Shown in pieces: positions 58,089 through 64,000 of a DNA stretch of 64,000 bases. The DNA lies in assembly GCA_030268105.1 (NCBI GenBank), contig BSDZ01000023.1:1736001-1800000 (forward strand). The letters are read 5' to 3'. The position numbers and the translations under genes were made by a program. This DNA is from Volvox africanus. Lineage: Eukaryota > Chlorophyta > Chlorophyceae > Chlamydomonadales > Volvocaceae. The first letter of the stretch is position 1; each line of letters starts with the position of its first letter. The notes below the pieces were generated by a model. That model was not told the DNA's origin. It worked only from the letters and a program-made list of their open reading frames with translations, and ran no database searches.

Positions 58089-60068
58089 GTAAGTATTCTG
58101 GGGTATCTACGGGTTGTGTTCATTATTGGACGTTATACTGACATTTTCCCTTTGGCCTTCGTAGGCGGAAACAACAGAGGTTCACCCATTAGAATCGAAA
58201 CGGGTAAGACCTTGTACGAGATCGAGTCTCGTTGGTTACACGTGTATGTAGATAAGTTCGCGACCTGCATCACGACAGCCACCATCGCCACCACCATCGC
58301 CACCGCTGGCCACTATTGCCGTCAACCCGCCACCAACGCCGTCACCGCCATCACTGCCACCAAGCCGCCATCACCGCCACCAAGCCGCCATCGACACCGC
58401 CGAATGTAGGTAGAAAGGGAGGGAGGGACGGTGGGAGGGAGATTGGGTGGGCGAGGGAGAAGGACGGAGGGAGGGAGGGAGAGAGGCCACCGTTCCCACC
58501 ATCGCCACTACCGCTACCGCCGCAACTACCGCCACCAAGGAGACCGACGCCAAGATAGCCGACACCGCCTCCATCGATGCAGAACCGCCACGTTCGCCAC
58601 CACAGCCATCGTCGCCACCACCGCTGTAAGTATTCTGGGGTATCTACGGGTTGTGTTCATTATTGGACGTTATACTGACATTTTCGCTTTGGCCTTCATA
58701 GGCGGAAACAACAGAGGTTCACCCATTAGAATCGAAACAGGTAAAACCTTGTACGAGATCGAGTCTCGTTGGTTACACGTGTATGTAGATACGTTCGCGA
58801 CCAGCATCACGACAGCCACCATCGCCACCGCCGGCCACTATCGCCACCGCCGGCCACTATCGCCGTCAACCCGCCATCACCGCCACCAAGCCGCCATCGA
58901 CACCGCCGAATGTAGGTAGAAAGGGAGGGAGGGACGGTGGGAGGGAGATTGGGTGGGCGAGGGAGAAGGACGGAGGGAGGGAAGGAGAGAGGCCACCGTT
59001 CCCACCATCGCCACTACCGCTACCGCCGCAACTACCGCCACCAAGGAGACCGACGCCAAGATAGCCGACACCGCCTCCATCGACGCAGAACCGCCACGTT
59101 CGCCACCACAGCCATCGTCGCCACCACCGCTGTAAGTATTCTGGGGTATCTACGGGTTGTGTTCATTATTGGACGTTATACTGACATTTTCCCTTTGGCC
59201 TTCGTAGGCGGAAACAACAGAGGCTCACCATTAGAATCGGAACGGGTAAGACCTTGTACGAGATCGAGTCTCGTTTGTTACACGTGTATGTAGATACTTG
59301 TCCGACTGAGGGAATACTTGCAGGGATGTATCGCTCCAGAGTGGTGAATCACCCTCCCCCTTGGTTGTGAGTATATACTGCTACTGACATCTTCCGATTT
59401 GGCTTTTGAAGGCGGACAGAACATAGCTTCACCAGTCAAATTACCCGCCGACCTCCCTCCCTCCCTCCCTCCCGTGTGCCCTCCCTTCCTCCCTCGCCCC
59501 CCGCCCGTTGTCGGCGATGCTGGTGGTACTTTGGTGTCGTCGGAGGTAAGGTACGTGTTAAATTGTGCGGGATAGTACGTCCGTATTGTCACGGGAGAAG
59601 GATTCATCTCGGAGAGAAGTTAGATGGGAATCTTGATTATTCCTTGATGCAAACGTCTGTTGGACCCGGGAATAGAGCCGGGGTGACATAAGTAGCAACA
59701 AGTGACTTAACTGTTAGAGGAACGGTGTCACCTGTATTGATGTATATCCCCGGTGCTGTACCTACCTACCTCCCCACCTCACTCCCTCCCTCCCGTGTGC
59801 CCTCCCTTCCTCCCTCCCTTCCCCGTTGTCGGCGATGATGGGGGTGCTTTGTCGGCAGCGGTGGTGGCGGTGGTGGCGGACGGAGGGAGGGAGGGAGAGA
59901 GGTTACCATTCCCACCATCGCCACCGCCGCCACCACGGACACATACGCTACTACCGCTACCGCCGCAACTACCGCCACCAAGGAGACCGACGCCAAGATA
60001 GCCGACACCGCCTCCATCGACGCAGAACCGCCACGTTCGCCACCACAGCCATCGTCGCCACCACCGCT
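58089..60068 (+). repeat. Diverged three-unit block A537-A506-L937
   Basis: This 1980-bp block has the same unit order as the 1996-bp blocks that follow, but its two A units are of odd length: 537 bp, with an extra 20-bp copy, and 506 bp, with one 20-bp copy fewer. TTTTCCCTTTGG replaces TTTTCGCTTTGG in I1 at 58149 and 59191. It looks like the older or parental form of the terminal higher-order repeat. Confidence 0.8.
59132..60068 (+). repeat. Deleted L unit, 937 bp
   Basis: After I1 and the exon-like piece (with TTAGAATCGGAACGGG), the sequence enters the GTAAGACC hairpin block and leaves it as block copy 2 (TCTCGTTTGTTACAC then ACTTGTCCGACTGAGG). The 379-380 bp between the two hairpin blocks, including the G-rich tract and the triplet DNA, are missing. 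The same junction recurs at 61128-62064 and from 63124, so one deletion was later amplified. Confidence 0.88.
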
Positions 60069-62064
60069 GTAAGTATTCTGAGGTATCTACGGGTTGTGTT
60101 CATTATTGGACGTTATACTGACATTTTCACTTTGGCCTTCGTAGGCGGAAACAACAGAGGCTCACCATTAGAATCGAAACGGGTAAGACCTTGTACGAGA
60201 TCGAGTCTCGTTGGTAACACGTGTATGTAGATACGTTCGCGATCACCATCACGACAGCCACCATCGCCACCACCATCGCCACCGCCGGCCACTATCGCCG
60301 TCAACCCGCCACCAACGCCGTCACCGCCATCACCGCCACCATCGCCATCACCGCCACCAAGCCGCCATCGACACCGCCGAATGTAGGTAGAAAGGGAGGG
60401 AGGGACGGTGGGAGGGAGATTGGGTGGGAGAGGGAGAAGGACGGAGGGAGGGAGGGAGAGAGGCCACCGTTCCCACCATCGCCACTACCGCTACCGCCGC
60501 AACTACCGCCACCAAGGAGACCGACGCCAAGATAGCCGACACCGCCTCCATCGACGCAGAACCGCCACGTTCGCCACCACAGCCATCGTCGCCACCACGC
60601 TGTAAGTATTCTGGGGTATCTACGGGTTGTGTTCATTATTGGACGTTATACTGACATTTTCGCTTTGGCCTTCGTAGGCGGAAACAACAGAGGTTCACCC
60701 ATTAGAATCGAAACAGGTAAAACCTTGTACGAGATCGAGTCTCGTTGGTTACACGTGTATGTAGATAAGTTCGCGACCAGCATCACGACAGCCACCATCG
60801 CCACCGCCGGCCACTATCGCCACCGCCGGCCACTATCGCCGTCAATCCGCCATCACTGCCACCAAGCCGCCATCACCGCCACCAAGCCGCCATCGACACC
60901 GCCGAATGTAGGTAGAAAGGGAGGGAGGGACGGTGGGAGGGAGATTGGGTGGGCGAGGGAGAAGGACGGAGGGAGGGAGGGAGAGAGGCCACCGTTCCCA
61001 CCATCGCCACTACCGCTACCGCCGCAACTACCGCCACCAAGGAGACCGACGCCAAGATAGCCGACACCGCCTCCATCGACGCAGAACCGCCACGTTCGCC
61101 ACCACAGCCATCGTCGCCACCACCGCTGTAAGTATTCTGGGGTATCTACGGGTTGTGTTCATTATTGGACGTTATACTGACATTTTCCCTTTGGCCTTCG
61201 TAGGCGGAAACAACAGAGGCTCACCATTAGAATCGGAACGGGTAAGACCTTGTACGAGATCGAGTCTCGTTTGTTACACGTGTATGTAGATACTTGTCCG
61301 ACTGAGGGAATACTTGCAGGGATGTATCGCTCCAGAGTGGTGAATCACCCTCCCCCTTGGTTGTGAGTATATACTGCTACTGACATCTTCCGATTTGGCT
61401 TTTGAAGGCGGACAGAACATAGCTTCACCAGTCAAATTACCCGCCGACCTCCCTCCCTCCCTCCCTCCCGTGTGCCCTCCCTTCCTCCCTCGCCCCCCGC
61501 CCGTTGTCGGCGATGCTGGTGGTACTTTGGTGTCGTCGGAGGTAAGGTACGTGTTAAATTGTGCGGGATAGTACGTCCGTATTGTCACGGGAGAAGGATT
61601 CATCTCGGAGAGAAGTTAGATGGGAATCTTGATTATTCCTTGATGCAAACGTCTGTTGGACCCGGGAATAGAGCCGGGGTGACATAAGTAGCAACAAGTG
61701 ACTTAACTGTTAGAGGAACGGTGTCACCTGTATTGATGTATATCCCCGGTGCTGTACCTACCTACCTCCCCACCTCCCTCCCTCCCTCCCGTGTGCCCTC
61801 CCTTCCTCCCTCCCTTCCCCGTTGTCGGCGATGATGGGGGTGCTTTGTCGGCAGCGGTGGTGGCGGTGGTGGCGGACGGAGGGAGGGAGGGAGAGAGGTT
61901 ACCATTCCCACCATCGCCACCGCCGCCACCACGGACACATACGCTACTACCTCTACCGCCGCAACTACCGCCACCAAGGAGACCGACGCCAAGATAGCCG
62001 ACACCGCCTCCATCGACGCAGAACCGCCACGTTCGCCACCACAGCCATCGTCGCCACCACCGCT
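60069..62064 (+). repeat. 1996-bp higher-order repeat, copy 1
   Basis: The order is A533(60069) A526(60602) L937(61128). Markers are GTAACACGTGTATG (60211), CGCGATCACCATC (60237), a C lost before the donor of the second A unit (CACCACGCTGTAAG, 60594) and TCAATCCGCCATCACTGCC (60842). All recur 1996 bases later. Confidence 0.87.
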
Positions 62065-64000
62065 GTAAGTATTCTGGGGTATCTACGGGTTGTGTTCATT
62101 ATTGGACGTTATACTGACATTTTCCCTTTGGCCTTCGTAGGCGGAAACAACAGAGGCTCACCATTAGAATCGAATCGGGTAAGACCTTGTACGAGATCGA
62201 GTCTCGTTGGTAACACGTGTATGTAGATACGTTCGCGATCACCATCACGACAGCCACCATCGCCACCACCATCGCCACCGCCGGCCACTATCGCCGTCAA
62301 CCCGCCACCAACGCCGTCACCGCCATCACCGCCACCATCGCCATCACCGCCACCAAGCCGCCATCGACACCGCCGAATGTAGGTAGAAAGGGAGGGAGGG
62401 ACGGTGGGAGGGAGATTGGGTGGGAGAGGGAGAAGGACGGAGGGAGGGAGGGAGAGAGGCCACCGTTCCCACCATCGCCACTACCGCTACCGCCGCAACT
62501 ACCGCCACCAAGGAGACCGACGCCAAGATAGCCGACACCGCCTCCATCGACGCAGAACCGCCACGTTCGCCACCACAGCCATCGTCGCCACCACGCTGTA
62601 AGTATTCTGGGGTATCTACGGGTTGTGTTCATTATTGGACGTTATCATGACATTTTCGCTTTGGCCTTCGTAGGCGGAAACAACAGAGGTTCACCCATTA
62701 GAATCGAAACAGGTAAAACCTTGTACGAGATCGAGTCTCGTTGGTTACACGTGTATGTAGATAAGTTCGCGACCAGCATCACGACAGCCACCATCGCCAC
62801 CGCCGGCCACTATCGCCACCGCCGGCCACTATCGCCGTCAATCCGCCATCACTGCCACCAAGCCGCCATCACCGCCACCAAGCCGCCATCGACACCGCCG
62901 AATGTAGGTAGAAAGGGAGGGAGGGACGGTGGGAGGGAGATTGGGTGGGCGAGGGAGAAGGACGGAGGGAGGGAGGGAGAGAGGCCACCGTTCCCACCAT
63001 CGCCACTACCGCTACCGCCGCAACTACCGCCACCAAGGAGACCGACGCCAAGATAGCCGACACCGCCTCCATCGACGCAGAACCGCCACGTTCGCCACCA
63101 CAGCCATCGTCGCCACCACCGCTGTAAGTATTCTGGGGTATCTACGGGTTGTGTTCATTATTGGACGTTATACTGACATTTTCCCTTTGGCCTTCGTAGG
63201 CGGAAACAACAGAGGCTCACCATTAGAATCGGAACGGGTAAGACCTTGTACGAGATCGAGTCTCGTTTGTTACACGTGTATGTAGATACTTGTCCGACTG
63301 AGGGAATACTTGCAGGGATGTATCGCTCCAGAGTGGTGAATCACCCTCCCCCTTGGTTGTGAGTATATACTGCTACTGACATCTTCCGATTTGGCTTTTG
63401 AAGGCGGACAGAACATAGCTTCACCAGTCAAATTACCCGCCGACCTCCCTCCCTCCCTCCCTCCCGTGTGCCCTCCCTTCCTCCCTCGCCCCCCGCCCGT
63501 TGTCGGCGATGCTGGTGGTACTTTGGTGTCGTCGGAGGTAAGGTACGTGTTAAATTGTGCGGGATAGTACGTCCGTATTGTCACGGGAGAAGGATTCATC
63601 TCGGAGAGAAGTTAGATGGGAATCTTGATTATTCCTTGATGCAAACGTCTGTTGGACCCGGGAATAGAGCCGGGGTGACATAAGTAGCAACAAGTGACTT
63701 AACTGTTAGAGGAACGGTGTCACCTGTATTGATGTATATCCCCGGTGCTGTACCTACCTACCTCCCCACCTCACTCCCTCCCTCCCGTGTGCCCTCCCTT
63801 CCTCCCTCCCTTCCCCGTTGTCGGCGATGATGGGGGTGCTTTGTCGGCAGCGGTGGTGGCGGTGGTGGCGGACGGAGGGAGGGAGGGAGAGAGGTTACCA
63901 TTCCCACCATCGCCACCGCCGCCACCACGGACACATACGCTACTACCGCTACCGCCGCAACTACCGCCACCAAGGAGACCGACGCCAAGATAGCCGACAC
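62065..64000 (+). repeat. 1996-bp higher-order repeat, copy 2 (cut by window end)
   Basis: The order is A533(62065) A526(62598) L937(63124, incomplete). It carries all the copy 1 markers plus private changes such as GAATCGGGTAAG (62173) and GTTATCATGACAT (62641), which destroys the branch-like motif of that I1. Confidence 0.85.

Larger units (their letters stand above)
48559..64000 (+). repeat. Right satellite array
   Basis: The same unit family continues to the window end in the same orientation. Unit starts are A at 48562, 49088, 53592, 58089, 58626, 60069, 60602, 62065 and 62598; L at 49614 (1336 bp), 50950 (1297), 52247 (1345), 54127 (1328), 55455 and 56772 (1317); and deleted L at 59132, 61128 and 63124 (937 bp, the last cut by the window end). 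Unit lengths and sequences vary more than left of 36 kb, and private variants are frequent. No protein-coding gene or RNA gene is recognisable. Confidence 0.94.

Overview
The window is eukaryotic heterochromatin-like DNA: a very long tandem (satellite) array interrupted by one chromodomain-type Ty3/gypsy LTR retrotransposon. Eukaryotic origin follows from the LTR element and from spliceosomal-looking signals (GTAAGT donors, TACTGAC branch sites, TAG/AAG acceptors). The species cannot be fixed from the sequence. Short 45-78 nt intron-like segments and moderate-to-high GC would suit a protist, alga, oomycete or fungus. No bacterial-type operon, rRNA, tRNA or CRISPR array is visible.

Layout. Bases 1-41091 and 48559-64000 are the array. 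I phased it on a conserved GTAAGT donor-like site. It has a long unit L (standard 1317 bp; variants 1297, 1326, 1328, 1329, 1336, 1345), a short unit A (usually 535 or 526 bp; variants 506, 533, 534, 537, 550) and a deleted long unit of 937 bp. About 31 complete L, 22 A and 3 deleted L units are present. L and A are arranged in higher-order blocks that are themselves tandemly duplicated: 6338 bp twice (2491-15166), 4495 bp twice (20159-29148), and about 1996 bp at the right edge (60069-64000). Each unit alternates G-rich GGGA tracts, C-rich CCCT tracts and CCR-type triplet-rich DNA, with a conserved hairpin plus a TACACGTGTA palindrome. The many reading frames across the array (Arg/His/Pro/Thr-rich on +, Val/Ala- or Gly-rich on -) are by-products of triplet-rich DNA; I do not call them genes.

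Bases 41092-48558 are a 7467-bp retrotransposon on the minus strand. It has two 824-bp LTRs with only 5 mismatches and a perfect 5-bp target-site duplication (GCTGT), so the insertion is young. In transcription order it reads 5' LTR (47735-48558), candidate primer-binding site, leader, gag (46033-47268), an in-frame TAG, pol with protease, reverse transcriptase, RNase H and integrase zinc finger (43057-46032), the integrase core and a C-terminal chromodomain in the -1 frame (41975-43123), polypurine tract, and 3' LTR (41092-41915). Gag and Pol share one frame separated by a single TAG, which suggests stop-codon readthrough or one nonsense mutation. The frame change inside integrase looks like an inactivating single-base indel. 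The chromodomain keeps its three predicted methyl-lysine cage residues, which fits insertion into satellite heterochromatin.

The most unusual signal is that the satellite unit carries paralogous intron-plus-exon-like cassettes repeated over 35-56 times. The array may therefore descend from, or still be, a spliced transcription unit.
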